Source: Takakia lepidozioides (lineage: Eukaryota; Streptophyta; Takakiopsida; Takakiales; Takakiaceae). From it: a stretch of DNA of 64,000 nt. The stretch lies in assembly GCA_030704615.1 (NCBI GenBank), contig CM060734.1:43478042-43542041 (forward strand). Direction: 5' to 3'. Under the pieces are notes generated by a model. That model had not been told where the DNA came from. It ran no database searches and saw only the letters and a list, made by a program, of their open reading frames with translations. Shown here in pieces: positions 30,948 to 43,151 of the stretch. A program made the position numbers and the translations under genes. How positions within the stretch are numbered: position 1 is the first letter of the stretch; the number at the start of each line of letters is the position of its first letter.

Positions 30948-32024
30948 CTAAGCCGGGCTAAGCATGCATTTCCTCCCCCTCGATCCAAGGTTGATGTCCC
31001 CATCAACGCTTCTTCCGCTTTTGAGGTCGCCCTTCGAAAGCTGCAACCGCCTCAGATGCGTTCCCCATTTCTGAGGCACACACCCAATTGCCTCTACATG
31101 ATGATAGCCCTTCCATTTCACGAGATACTTCGTTTCTCGATTCTTGAACCTCCTCGACTTAAGCACTGCCTCCACCTTGTACTCAGGTTCATTTTCATGA
31201 TCCAACAACACAGGTGGTGGACGCAACACTTGATGCCGATTCGGACGCACTTCATCTTTGAAGTAAGGCTTCGAAATGGAGACGTGGAATACCGGATGTA
31301 CCTTGCTGTTTGCCGGCAGCTCCAATTCATACACATCCTCATTCATAACCTTCCGGATGCGAAAGGGTCCGGCATACGGAGGTACGAACTTCGGACTCAC
31401 TTCCGGAGGTAGTCAAAAATTCTTGATGTTCAACCAGACCTCCGTGCCTGCCTCAAACTTCCGATTTGTCTGCCGTTCATACCGTTTCCTAGCTTTGGCG
31501 ATGTTGTATTTTGCGAGCTTCAACAAGCGCTCGCGTTCCTCCAACACCGCTGCTGCTGCCGGTTCCTCAACATCTTGGGCAGCCCAACTTGTCGGCACTA
31601 GAGGTGCTTTTCCATAGACCAATACGAAAGGGGAAACACCCGTTGCGGAGTGTTTTGTGTTATTATAACAGAACTCTGCCGCGTCCAAGTGCTCCACCCA
31701 ATCTGATTGGTCCGCCGACACGTAATTCCGCAAGATCTGCTTCACCACATAATTCACCCTTTCCGTTTGGCCGTCCGTCGTAGGTCGGAAGGCGGTGCTC
31801 ATCTTGAGCCTCGTCCCCATCTTCTTCCAAAGTGCCCTCCAAAATTTACTCGTAAACTTTGGATCGCGGTCCGAGACAATATCCTTCGGGAGTCCATGAT
31901 GCTTGAAGACGTGGGCAAAGTAAAGTCGCCCCGTCTCCCGTGCCGTTGCCGTCTCCTTGGTGGGGATGAAATGGCCCATTTTACTGAACCTATCAACCAC
32001 CACCATGATTGCATCAAATCTTTT
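30948..32024 (-). pseudogene. Chromovirus C integrase core and truncated chromodomain
   Basis: The integrase core keeps VVVDRFSKMGHF, VSDRDPKFTSKFW and GQTERVNYVVKQ (D, D, E). TGA at 31413 sits where CGA is likely ancestral. The GPY-like region (PPYAGPFRI) and chromodomain start (YLVKWKGYH) follow; the second half of the chromodomain is scrambled by a frame change. Confidence 0.85.
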
Positions 32025-33663
32025 TTACAGCGGCATAGCAGTCATGAAATCCATCGAGACACTTTCCCAAGACCCCTCTGGAATCGGCAAGGGTTGTAAC
32101 AGCCCCGCTTGCTTTTTGTACTCGCTCCGGTTTTGTTGGCATGTGGTGCATGTCTTGACATACTCCTCGGCCTCATCCCTCAATTTGGGCCAGAAATACT
32201 CTTTCTTCAAGAGTGCCGCGGTGCGCTTGGCTCCGTCGTGGCCCGCAAGCGGGCCATCATGGCATTCTCTCAAGAGACTATCTCTGATCCCTCCCTTCTG
32301 TTTTTGCTTATACCGGAGCAGTCCATTTTGCAAGTGGAACTGCGATTCAACCCCCATCCTCAAGTCCCGCATCACGGACTTCGCCATCTCATCCTTCCGG
32401 TAAGCCTTCCAGATCTTCCTTTGGAGCGCCGTCTCGCCCCTGTACACCAACATGAACTGCTGCTTTCTACTTAAAGCATCGGCCACCACATTGTCTCGTC
32501 CCGGTTTGTACTGGATATCCACGTCAAACACCGCCAAAGTATCTTGCCACCTAAGTTGTTTTGGGGACAACTTAGGCTGCGTGGCAAAATACTTCACCGT
32601 GACATTGTCCGTGAATACCTTCACCGGGTTGGAACCAACATAGTGGCGCCAAAGTTCAAGGCAATGCACCACCGCCTTCATCTCTTTCTCATGTGTCGGC
32701 CACCGTCGCTCCACTTCATTCAGTTTCTTACTTTTGTAAGCCACTGGACGTCCATCTTGCATAAGTACACCCCCAATCGCGAAGTTTGACGCATCTGTAT
32801 GAATCTCAAACGGGCGGTCGAACTCCGGGATTTTCAAGACTGGAGCTTCCACCATCCGCTGCTTCAACTTGGCAAAAGCTTGGCCACAAAAGGTGTTCCA
32901 TACCCATACCTTGGATTTACACAGAAGGTCTGTCAGCGGCCCCGCGATCTTGGCAAAATTTCTCACATACTTTCGGTAATAAGAGGCGAGACTTCCTAGG
33001 AAGGATCGCACTCCCGGGACCGAAGTCGGAGGTTCCCAATCCAAGATCGCCCTCACCTTCCTATCATCCATTTTGATCCCATCTTGTGTAATCACATGGC
33101 CTAGGAACTCCACTTTTGTGACCCCGAATTCGCACTTTGAAGCTTTGGCATACAGCTTCCCTTTCCGCAATTTCTGGAACACCCTTTTGAGGTGCTCCAG
33201 GTGCTCTTCCTTTGTTTTCGAGTACACCAAGATGTCGTCGATGTACACGATCACAAAGTCATCCAACCAACTCTTGAAAAAGGCTGTTCATTAGCGTGCT
33301 AAAGGTCGCGGGTGCGTTGGTGAAGCCAAAAGGCATCACCAAGAACTCATACAAACCATATCTTGTTCTACACGCGGTTTTCTCCTCATCTCCTTCCGCC
33401 ACTCGGATTTGATGGTAGCCGGAGCGCAAATCGATCCGGCTGAAATACTTCGCTCCTGCCAACCGATCGAAGAGGTCGTCAATTCTTGGCAAAGGGTACT
33501 GGTTCTTGATAGTCACCTTATTCAGAGCCCTATAGTCGACACACATCCGCAGCGTCCCATCCTTCTTGTTTGCGAATAGCACCGGGGCTCCGTAAGGTGA
33601 CTTACTCGGCCGGATGTACCCCTTTGACATTCGATCCTTGAGCTGAGTCTTCAGCTCGACCAA
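32025..33663 (-). pseudogene. Chromovirus C reverse transcriptase, RNase H and integrase N-terminus
   Basis: RT palm segments [13 protein letters not shown] and [13 protein letters not shown] occur in 33663-33259. A frame change near 33260 leads to VYIDDILVYS, RNase H (IHTDASNFAIGGVL, TDN) and integrase HHCC (CHDGPLAGHDG ... CTTCQQNR). It stops at TAA 32025-32027; integrase continues in the same frame below. Confidence 0.87.
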
Positions 33664-34338
33664 CTATCTGTGGCTCAACCGGTAGGGCGCCTTGGCAGGC
33701 GGCTCCGATCCCGGTATCACCTCAATCTTGTGGTCAACTCCCCTTCGCGGTGGCAAGCCGCTTGGTAAATCCTCCGGCATCACATCCTCGTATTTCTCCA
33801 AAATCCCCTTGATCCAATCTGGGCTCGGCTCCCCATCGCCTTCTCCCTTCACTTGTCTTACATAAAGCAAAAAATAGGGCTCGTGTGACTCCTCCACAGC
33901 CCACTCCCTTGCTGACAGAAGGTTTATTTGCCCTCCCACGGGGTTGGGCGTTTCCGACACTCGTAAAACTTCGCCACCATTCCCACATGGTAGCGTGACT
34001 ACTCTCTTGCGGCCATCTATGACCGCTCCGAATATGCTCAAAAAGGTCATCCCCAAAATGAGATCCACTCCATCAATCTCGCAAATAGTGAAGTTCTCAC
34101 GTCCCTCCCAACTCCCGAGCTGAAGAGGAACATCGAACGCCAACCTCGTCGCCAATTGTGGTTCTCCTTTAGCAGAACGCACCTCAATAGAGGCCCCCAC
34201 ATCACTTGTCGGGAGTCCCAGTTTCCGTGCCGTTGCCGGTGTCATGAAGGAGTGCGACGCTCCTGTGTCCACCAACAACGACACGTTAGTTCCGGAGATT
34301 ATCCCACTCACAAACATTAACTGACTCCCTTTACGCAA
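33664..34338 (-). pseudogene. Chromovirus C protease and start of reverse transcriptase
   Basis: The retropepsin active site LVDTGASHSFM lies near 34270-34240, with the later flap and ILG-like segment DLILGMTFL near 34050. It runs into the RT leader (YEDVMPEDLPSGLPP) and stops at TAG 33664-33666, with the downstream RT continuing in the same frame. That TAG is therefore a point nonsense change. Confidence 0.85.
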
Positions 34339-35429
34339 GGTGCCAGTTTCCGAGGGATGCTTCCGCTTGAGCGTGAGCGTGAGAGCGTGTGAGCCTAGGC
34401 GGGCTCACGCCACGTCATCAGTTATTGCCACGTTGGCTGACGGGTCTGACGCCACGTCAGCCGACCTCGCCAGCGTGCCCGACGCCACATCACGTCATGC
34501 CACGTCATTTTCATAGGCATGGCCCTATAACCGCGGACCGAACAGGATAATGGGGGCCTATAGCCGCGGATTGCGCATTTGGTAGATAGGGAACCATGTG
34601 TGGGGCGATGAGGCGAGGTGCAGAAGAGAGTTTAGGGTTTGTTGGTGAATGTTGCAGAATGATAGTGTTTGTAGAGACTGAATAATGGTTGTGGATGTAT
34701 TAATGTCCAGGTCATTAGTCTACAATGGTCCTCAGATGATTTAATGCCATACTAATGTGGTATTTTACGTTGCTGTCATCAGCGTAGAATGGTTGTGGAT
34801 GAGTTTATGAGGATGAAGCAGAGCCAATGTGGATGGGACACTTCTAATATGGATGAATGGGGATGAATAGTTGTGGACAAATGTAGATGAAATACTGTGA
34901 ATGGATGATAGAGTGGATGAATGTCGAGCGAGGATGTCATTCTAACATTTATGAAACCCAAGCACAACGATTAATGTCGTTTGCACAAACATTAGAAATT
35001 GTCCCTAAAATCCGTCGTGAAGCACTTGATAAGATTTAATGAATGTCTGGCATTTGGGGAAATGTAGACAGATGACAGCAACGTAGAATAAGACAACACA
35101 ACAGATGTGAGAGGATCTTTCATGCTGCGACTTTGTCCAAGTGCTTACTGCAACATTCTGGTGTGCAGCACGCTCTTCTTTAGCTGTCATCTTCAGTGTC
35201 GAACATTGCGAGCCATTTCAGCACTATACTTCCTGCAACGCACCACCTGACCGCGCTAAACATGGTTTGGACTCCAATGCTTATTGCGGCCCCTGCCAAT
35301 GAGGTAGAAATGTGCACCTGTATGTTACGAGAGTATTGCAACTTTCATGGTTTTTCATCAGGACCATTATACAACAACATTCAAAATGATTTGGCTCTCG
35401 TTTGTGCATGAGGAGGAATTCCGGGTCTT
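34339..35429. other. No gene recognised; CACGTCA cluster and GTGGATG-rich stretch
   Basis: 34405-34510 contains about six GCCACGTCA-like copies in both spacing classes. 34785-34930 is rich in TGGATGAAT/GTGGATG units. No coding signal. Confidence 0.45.
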
Positions 35430-35812
35430 ACAACATTGTGTAACAGAAATTGACAAAACGTCTGCCTTGTCTTCTTGTTTGACCCATAACCAATGTTAGG
35501 CATGAGGATCCCGCCTTTGAACTTATGCTGAAATCGAGAGTCCATACACCAGATGTCCACTAGGTGCATTGTCTTCTTGTTTGAACCATAATCAATGTTA
35601 CGCATTAGGATGTTGCCCTTGAACTTGCGTTGAACCCGAGAGTCCACAAATCATCCCCTAGGTGCCTTCTATTCTTGTTTGACCCATAACCAATGTTAGG
35701 CATGAGGAGGCTGCCTTTGAACTTACGTTGGACCCGAGAGTCAATACATACATCATCCCCTAGGTGCCTTGTCTTCTTGTTTGACCCATAACCAACCATT
35801 TGTTGTACATTA
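35430..35812 (-). pseudogene. Tandemly repeated exon fragment resembling ribosomal protein L32 (RPL32)
   Basis: A 108-bp unit (36 codons) occurs about 3.3 times on the minus strand. Each unit reads like the conserved L32 segment: [25 protein letters not shown]. The copy nearest 35440 continues into FCQFLLHN, like the L32 C-terminal FVKFLLHN. Each unit has a few substitutions. L32 is a 60S ribosomal protein of ~130 aa, normally with one such segment, so this is a duplicated fragment, not a gene. Confidence 0.7.
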
Positions 35813-36025
35813 CAATCAAAGCCTACAAGCCAGGATATAACTATCCACTGTATGAAGTGCATAGAAGCCACTGTTGTAAATGCATACACGGCACGAAAAT
35901 GAGAAACCATCTTTTAACGACATTACAACGAACATGCACAATTTTTATTACAAAGTTATGGAGGGACACAAAATGTCTAAAACTGTGAACATCTGGAGAC
36001 CCCCCAAAATGATGAAATTTGCATT
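35813..36025. other. Spacer between L32-like repeats and element 2
   Basis: No feature seen. If element 2 has a terminus on this side I cannot identify it. Confidence 0.3.
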
Positions 36026-36912
36026 TCAGTCACTAGAACTATCCCCTGAAATTTGTGCAGTATCATCGACGTAAACCCGAGTTTCGAGGTGCCTGTTGTG
36101 CTTTTGAGCACATGGGGGAGATAACATGAAACTCTGTTGACGAGCAATGGCCTCCGCGTAGTCGGGTAGGATGTATGAACATGGAGGGCTGCACCAGAAG
36201 TCACTGTGAATAAAAGAGACGTCGACCAAAGGAATAGCTTCCAATATCCTGCCACCAAAAGAACCACAATTGCATTAGCCACCATTAATAGGAAAGGGGG
36301 GGCCATTTTTGCGGGAGAAATCGGATGCTTACAGAAAAACAACTTACTCACATGCGAAATCGTCGTCCAAGACTTTGTCGTCCCCTTTGTTGATTTCCAC
36401 ATGCACTATACCCTGCTGTTGTTGGGCGGCAGGTGCCGGCGCTGGGCACTTCCAAGTTATGGAGGAGGTCATTGAAAATGTCCGCATCCTCTTCCATACC
36501 AAACAAATGTCTGTCCGCTGCCTTGCAAGCATGGTACGAAGCTCCTGCAAGATAGAGTTCTCTCAAGACACATATAAACAAATTTTGCACCAAGAAGAAA
36601 ACACCGCAGCAGGTTGGGGGTGAAACCTGTGCCAAGAGTGAGGTCCACAATACGCGCCCCCGGATGGGAACAAGTCTCCACAATTGTTTGAATAAATGTT
36701 GGGCTCTTCTCCTTGGCCCCTCTCCATGGTGTGGAGTTGGACTTTCGCAAGCACACATTGGAATCCACGTAATTGTAGTGCATGTCATCCACCACTAGAT
36801 CGAACTTATCGTTGATGAAAGAAACTCCCCCATGAAGCCTGAACTCCTTCACTGTTGTGGAAGTTGAAGCAGGGTGCACTCTGACGAGGCAGACGGCCTC
36901 AAAAAGGCGGGT

Positions 36913-39900
36913 CTACACACAAGACAACATGAAGCACCAAAAAAATTCATCTGGAAAAAACAGTGCTTGAAACCTCTGAATATGAGTGCGTTGACGCACT
37001 CATTTCTGCAGGGGTGAAATGGAACTTAAAATGAAGCATGCAAGAGAAAGTCGATTACCATTTGTCCGGGACAGTCGCCCTTTGTCAAGTACAGGCTGTT
37101 CACACCATTCCACGTTTTGATGATTTTCATCCCCGAGGTCTTGAGGTAGCTTGCAAGCTCCCGTCGACATTTCGAATTGACCGACTGGATCATTACAAGA
37201 ACCCCTGCATCCAATAAAAAAAAATTGCAAAATGAAAAGACCCACCGCCAATACCTCTCATCAAATGCATTCCATGTTGGGCAAGTGCCTGTGGGTAGGA
37301 TGTCCGGTACTGGCAGCCCATCCGGAATGTCCACAATCACCATGTCGGCACAACATGGTTTCAAAGAACTATTGACCCAACACTGCCCTTTCGAAACCTG
37401 AAAACAGACAGACGGAAAAAATTAAATAACTATCCAAAAGGGAAAACAGTAAAGGAGACAAACAGTGGGAATTGGCTTACCGAGTCAAGGAATGCACACA
37501 GCTTGCCCCAAGTTTGAGAGGGTTCTCCAGTGTAACCAGATTTTCTGCTTTCCATCATGGCAAGGAATGAATCATTAACAATCTCGCACTTACATTCTCG
37601 CTGGATTCTGGATGGGTGCTCCATTGCGTCATATGGCTCACTCCTCCCCTTACGTTTTCGTTCCTTGTTTGCAATTGGGGTCTGCGCTACCTCACCTCCC
37701 GCAGTCTCCCCTTGGGTGGCCTTCTCCTTCCCTTTGTCCTTTGTACCCTTTCCCTTTCCCTTCCCTCTTGCAGGAGTTTTGTTGGCTGCGGGTTCCTTCT
37801 CAGCGAGGTTTCGCAGATTCCTCTCATGCAATTCCTTGTCAGTAAGAGGGGCCAAAGACTCCGCATTGTCGTTCTGGTTCCGTGTCTGCAACTCATACCA
37901 GGGGCAATCTGATTTCGGAATGTTGAGATACCAGCAACAGTCTTTCAGGTGATATCTCCCGTAGTCTCTAAGGATGGCTGCCGTGTACATGGTCTGACTG
38001 TTAGGGGGTCAGACCACAAGTCGATGAAGGCAGGGTACTTACTGAGGTTTTTTTCCCGGAATGAGCACGTTCTTGATATACCTACAAAACAAAAGAGGTG
38101 CACTTTTAGACATTGAAGGCAAAAAAACATATACTGCGGCCCTCCCAAAATGCGTGCGTCGACGCACACAGTTTGGGGTGCACAAATTCTTGAGCATGAG
38201 GCAACCAAAATACACTCACAAGTACCATATGCAAGAACAGGAGAAAACAAAGGGTTCCATATGCAGAAGGTTATCCCCTTTTCGGCAGACAGATATTCCA
38301 TTCAAAACTGCCAACAAAACATTGAAATCCATGATGGAGGAGAGAGCACATCTGAGTTTGTGGCCATCTAAAATTGCGTGCGTTGGCGCACGCAATTTTT
38401 CATGGCCACAAATTGCCTGTCTACTGATTGCCAAAGAATGTTTTCAAACATAAGACAAAATTAACGAACCTGTATAGGACCCTCTTCATGGCTCCCTCCG
38501 CCCCGTACTGCTGGTCAAAATCATTTGTTCGGGAGATTCCTCCATCTCGGGAAAACTCTCTGAAGAAGCAGTTGCTCCAAGTTGTGGCCTTCCACTGCCT
38601 CAAGTAATCCTCCAGAGTGTCCTCGGGCACGGTCATGGTAATTTTGTAGTCATAAAGCTATTTCTTCAACACCTTGTTTGCACAAGCTTCAATCTGCAGG
38701 TATACATATGCATGGGTTAGAGTCCATTCATGGGAAGATATTCTCAAAAATTTCAAGCACAGAAAGTCCTGAAAAGTACCTTGCTCCAGTAGGTGGCTTT
38801 GTGCAACCATATATCAAGAACTTGGTCGCTGAAGGGTTTGATGTGCCCGGTGTTCTCATCTCTTTCACCCCTAGGGAAGCAGTATGTATCCTTGACAGTT
38901 GGGTCGGAATTCCAAATCTCCAACCATTTCACTCTCTGGTCAGCTTCCACAGCTGCAGTTGACAACCGGTGAAGCTTTTCCTGTGTCGTCTCCGGTTTGG
39001 TGTTATTGTTCCAGTGGATCCTCACCCGGTTAAGAAACTCAGGACCAAAATCAGGGTCAGCTATTCTCAGCTGTTTCACGAAAGCGCTCATAAGCTTCTT
39101 CCGTATCTCATTCATCGTAAACTTCATGGCTTCCGCCACTCCCTTGGACGTCCTCAGACCCTCCGAGGTTTTCAAATAGTACTCCGCTTTTCCTCTCTCT
39201 CCAGCTTCAGCTATTTCTTGCTGCAAAACGTAATCCGAAATGAGATCACTTGTTACTGACAATATCCCAACAGACAATGGAAGGCCAGAGTGATGGAATG
39301 CTTACAGTGTACATGTACTCCATGAATGCTTCCCTCGTCAGCTTGTACCAGGTATCTGACGTATTCAATGTCAAACATTTCTTGAATGACTCCGCACGCA
39401 GGATGCTCTTGAATGAATTGAGGGGCATCTGGCCGATATTCTGGATCATGAATAGTGTGTGAAGAAGGTTCGTTGTCACATGGGCAGTTTCAGTTCCCCT
39501 ATCACATACAGTGGTGTGTCGTCAGTGAGTGCTAAAAGCAAACAGACAGTGAAGGAAAAAATGCGGACAATAACAGGTGAAGAAGACACTTACTTGTTAA
39601 CGTCATGCATTGCCGTCAACAGTGATGTTCTTGCCTGCCATCGCAAATTACTCTGGAAGATGCACCAGTGTTACTGGCGGTTTCAAACACATTTTTGTGA
39701 TGTTTCCCTTGGGATCCAGCACCCTTCCCAAAAGGCTGATGGCATGGGAGGCATCTGTTGGTCTGTCGGAGCTCTCAGAGATTCCTCGGGCTCCAACTAC
39801 TCAGATTCCTCCCGTTCTTGAGTGGCCTCATTTTCAAAAGCATGCATCGCTTCCTCAAATGGCCGCTTCGGTGACACGTCATCGATCATGTTCCTCCAGG

Positions 39901-41113
39901 CAAGCAATCGGTGGTTGCCATCCCACACATGAAACATCTTGCCAGAGAAAGGCTAGGTGACGAGCCTCTTGCAAATGATAGAGTCGAACTCATCGTTTAT
40001 CTGTCGCTAGATAGGATCCCAGCCTCCAACGATGGACTCGTCCACCAACACCTCTCTGCCAGAGGAGTCTGCCAAGGACACGTAAAAAACAGATTGACCC
40101 TCTATGTATCCATGGCAAAAATCCTGTTCCAACTTTTGAATGTCGTTCGTCAGAGCTGGTCGAACGAAGGGCATGGAGATCAAACGGCATAGGGGTATCA
40201 TTATTTTTCCCCAGGGACGCCCATGGCCTTGATGACTACTTTGGAGAAGGAAAGCAGATCTTTTCGCTTTGTCTTCGTATGGCCTGCCATCGTCCTCCTC
40301 CGCAATAACCGCCAATTCCTGCTCAATGACTTCGTCCTCTACCTGAGCAGCACCTTTCTTTTTCTTCGTCTGCACTCAAAACGAAAGGTTACGAATGTAA
40401 AAGACTTGCGAGAAATTGCGTGCTTCAACGCACGCAATTTTCCACCCTCTGAAAGGTACTCATTTCTTTTCCTACTTCATACCCAAAGTCAATCTACTCT
40501 CTTCCATAAAAGTATGCAGCAGACATTTAATCTAATCTCCCTGAATAGGCAGAAATGTGAGTGTGAGAGAACCTCCAGAAATTGCGTGCGTTGACGCACG
40601 CAATTTCTGGGGGTTCTCTCACACTGACTTTTCTGCCTATTCAGGGATTCTGTCTCTGTTAACACAGCACAGCTGAGAGAAGGCCATACAGAGAACCTCC
40701 AGAAAAATGAGTGCGTCAACGCACGCAGTTTCTGGCGGTTCTCTCGCACTCACTTTTTTGCCTATTCAGGGTTTTTCTGTCTTTGTTAACTTAGCACAGC
40801 TGAGAGAAGGTCATAGAGAGAACATTCAGAAATTGCGTGCGTTGACGCACTTATTTTCTTGAGTTTCTCTGTATGGCCTTCTCTCAGTTGTCGAACTCTA
40901 ATCTCAGCTGTCCCTCTTCCTATGCAGTACATGGAAAGTGAGAAATGGGTCATACCCGGGTTTGGTTGTTATGCATTGCCTGCATCCCTGTGGTCTTACT
41001 CTGAACAATCAAGCAAAAAAAAACAGAATAGAGGGCAAGAAAATTGCGTGCGCCAACGCACGCAATTTTCATGCCCTGGAAACTTGACAGAAGATGGCAA
41101 GTAAGAGAATCAC
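36913..41113. repeat. Dispersed palindrome family 2 (arms GCGTGCGT/ACGCACGC)
   Basis: Copies of GCGTGCGTTGACGCACGC, extended outward by AAATT/AATTT, lie at about 36982, 38148, 38370, 40414, 40578, 40706, 40830 and 41041. All are in introns of the methyltransferase relative: one in 36913-37058, two in 38082-38469, five in the 744-bp first intron (40370-41113). The centre is TG, CG or CA. The family is not seen elsewhere in the window. Confidence 0.88.
40370..41113 (-). other. First intron of the element 2 gene, loaded with palindromes
   Basis: Donor CAG|GTGATT at 41113 and acceptor GAGTGCAG before 40369; exons join in phase 0. Besides five palindromes it holds a three-fold repeated ~125-bp segment (CTGAATAGGCAGAA..., TGAGAGAAGGCCATACAGAGA) near 40540-40900, so part of it is a tandem repeat with a palindrome per unit. 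Confidence 0.7.
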
Positions 41114-41410
41114 CTGAGGTCCTTTTGCCGAAGAACTCCCAGATGCCTTTGATGTGGCAACAACGGCAGCCTTCTTAACCTTTGGCGTCGCCTCCTCCTC
41201 CACGACATTCTTACCCTTCGGCGTGGATTCCTTCGCAAGAGCGTCTGCCTCGTCTGTGTCCATAGCGTCTGTGTCGTTCTCTGACGCAGTCTCGTCCCCA
41301 ACTTCATCACGAGCTGGCGGCTGGTCCTCCACCGCCATGTGTTTGGTTTCCAGGGTTGCGCTCTCCTCTGCGATCTCCTTCAGTGTCATGTTGAGCTTTC
41401 GGCCTTTCAT

Positions 41411-42560
41411 TCTCTCTCTTGCCTTCTTCCTCTCTCACGCTGAAGTAAAAAAGAATGACTGCCTTCTACGCCTTCCACTCTGTCGCGCGAAACTCTGTCT
41501 CCTGCTACTCTCCAGCTTGAAAAACTACAATCTACTGGAATGAGAGACGTCGTGTGATGAGTAGCAGCGGGGCATCGCTCTCGGCGGTTATGCATGTATT
41601 CACTGCATACCACATCCGCAATGGGATGATCAGTGGCTGCTGGGGATTGTGTTGTGTTGTTATTCGGAGACGGTAGAAATAATATTGCACATGTATGAAC
41701 CACAAGCCGCAGCCCCCAAGTCACTGCATCCACTACGAGTGCCTGGTTCCCAACCCACAGTCGATGTATATCACTAGTGAAGTAGTGCATTTCAAACCTC
41801 CAGTTGCATCTATCACTTCAACACTGTAATTGTTGACTCTACTTGCAAGTTGTAAAGGCAACCAGCAGACAACTTATTGCGCCGTGCAATGTGGTCTCAG
41901 GCCTACATGTGGCCACATCCACGATAGAGAATACATGGCGTTTCGCAGCATAGCCACGCGGCTGTATTTCCAGCGACGTCGCCGTGGGGAAGTCGCACCC
42001 CCCGGGTCAAAAGTCCACTTGCACAAGTCCAAGATTCAGTCAACGCCGCGCACGGCGCTGCCACGTGGCCCCCCTACAAAAATTGAGCAGCAGTCGGCGG
42101 AACGACTGACCGAAACCACTCCGACCACGTCAAGACTGAAACAACTGGGCTATCCAAAGAGACTAGTCTGTTGGCTCTCCAAGTTGCCCAATCATTTTTA
42201 GTCTGCAACGACTCACTTTGCAGTCATTTCGCCAGTCGTTAAATCAACGATTCATTATAGTGATGTAGCACCATGAGGGCTCATGAACACCTATATGCGC
42301 AGTACCATGAGGGCTCTTGAAGACTCATGTTGCCGCCTCAAGAGACCTGTGATAGCTCATGGCAGCAGAGCCATGAAGTCCCATGACTGCGCAAAATTAA
42401 GGGTACCCCATAGAACCCCTATTTTGTCCAAGTCCCAGGTAGCCTTGTAACAGACACATGATAAAATAAGGATCGCCCGCTCTAATACCAAAATGGTGAC
42501 CTAGAAAACTTACACCTATATTATCCTTAACTTATCAGAGTGGCATTCGTCACTCCACAT
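41411..42560. other. 5' flank of the element 2 gene; no gene recognised
   Basis: 41411-41830 would be promoter and upstream flank. 42265-42395 has several CATGAG/CTCATG copies (CCATGAGGGCTCATGAAC and variants). At 42476-42492 the minus strand reads TGGTATTAGAGCGGGCG, like a methionine-tRNA primer site of a retroelement. Confidence 0.4.
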
Positions 42561-42599
42561 CTGTGTTGAAGCGGAAGAGGAAAACACAAATGCGGGTAT

Positions 42600-43151
42600 G
42601 GCTTGTCAGTCACAACTTGTTTATCCGTGGGGTGATTGCATACGGCGGGACGTTGAAAGACGTATTGAAGGCGGCTAATGCCACTTCCACTAAGGCAAAG
42701 TTTAAGGTGAAGCCTAAGGAACCCGGCACCTTCGAGGGCGTCCAAAATCGGAAGGCACTCAACACCTGGCTCTTAGAGCTAGAGCAGTACTTTCGGGCGG
42801 CCAAGTTGAGTGACGAGGATCAGGTGGAAGTGGCTCCCACCTATTTGAGGGGCTATGCTCAACAATGGTGGCAGAAACGCCTTCACGACCGAGAACCCGG
42901 AAACCTTGAACTGGAGTGGGTTCAAGGAACTAATGAAGAGATAGTTTGTGCCCCTCAACGTGTCCTGGCTCGCCCGGGACAAGATGAGGAATCTGAAGCA
43001 AACAGATAACATTCGGGGATATGTTCAGGCTTTCAATGTGCTGTTGCTCGAAGTCGCGGACATGGCCGAACCAGAAATGGTCTTGAACTTTGTGGCGGCA
43101 CTAGAAGCATTCGTGTCTTTTCCGAATCGACTGCATGTCCAAAACCACTGA
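42600..43151 (+). pseudogene. gag: Ty3/gypsy gag fragment
   Basis: The capsid-like segment KPKEPGTFEGVQ, WLLELEQYFRAA, QQWWQKRL is typical of plant chromovirus Gag. A frame change near 42940 moves the sequence to a second frame (MRNLKQTDNIRGYVQAFN) that ends at 43151 before the zinc knuckle. It is an isolated piece; it could derive from the same family as the chromovirus at 31-34 kb but is on the opposite strand. Confidence 0.8.

Larger units (their letters stand above)
30948..34338 (-). mobile_element. Ty3/gypsy chromovirus C, decayed, pol part
   Basis: Minus-strand order protease, reverse transcriptase, RNase H, integrase, chromodomain remnant: the layout of plant chromoviruses. No gag is seen above 34338 and no LTR below 30948; the flanks are unrelated. 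Several stops break the frame. Confidence 0.88.
36026..41410 (-). pseudogene. ParB-like/DNA methyltransferase gene, element 2 copy (decayed)
   Basis: Homologous to the gene at 20198-25318, exon by exon. Approximate exons on the minus strand: 41410-41114, 40369-~39590, ~39500-39300, ~39245-38770, ~38695-38470, 38081-~38053, ~37990-37481, ~37420-37059, 36912-~36632, ~36550-36450, ~36243-36026. Start MKGRKLNMTLKEIA. ParB-like box VWDGNHRLLAW (~39920-39885). Altered catalytic motif MVIVDIPDGLP (~37335-37300), then SAM motif VDLTLGTGAS split by an intron at the same site as in the first gene. One intron of the first gene (22326-22378) is absent. In-frame TAG codons at 40007, 39953 and 38658 and frame slips near 39700 make it a pseudogene, unless TAG is read through. 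Sequence identity to the first gene is low by eye, so they separated long ago. Confidence 0.72.
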
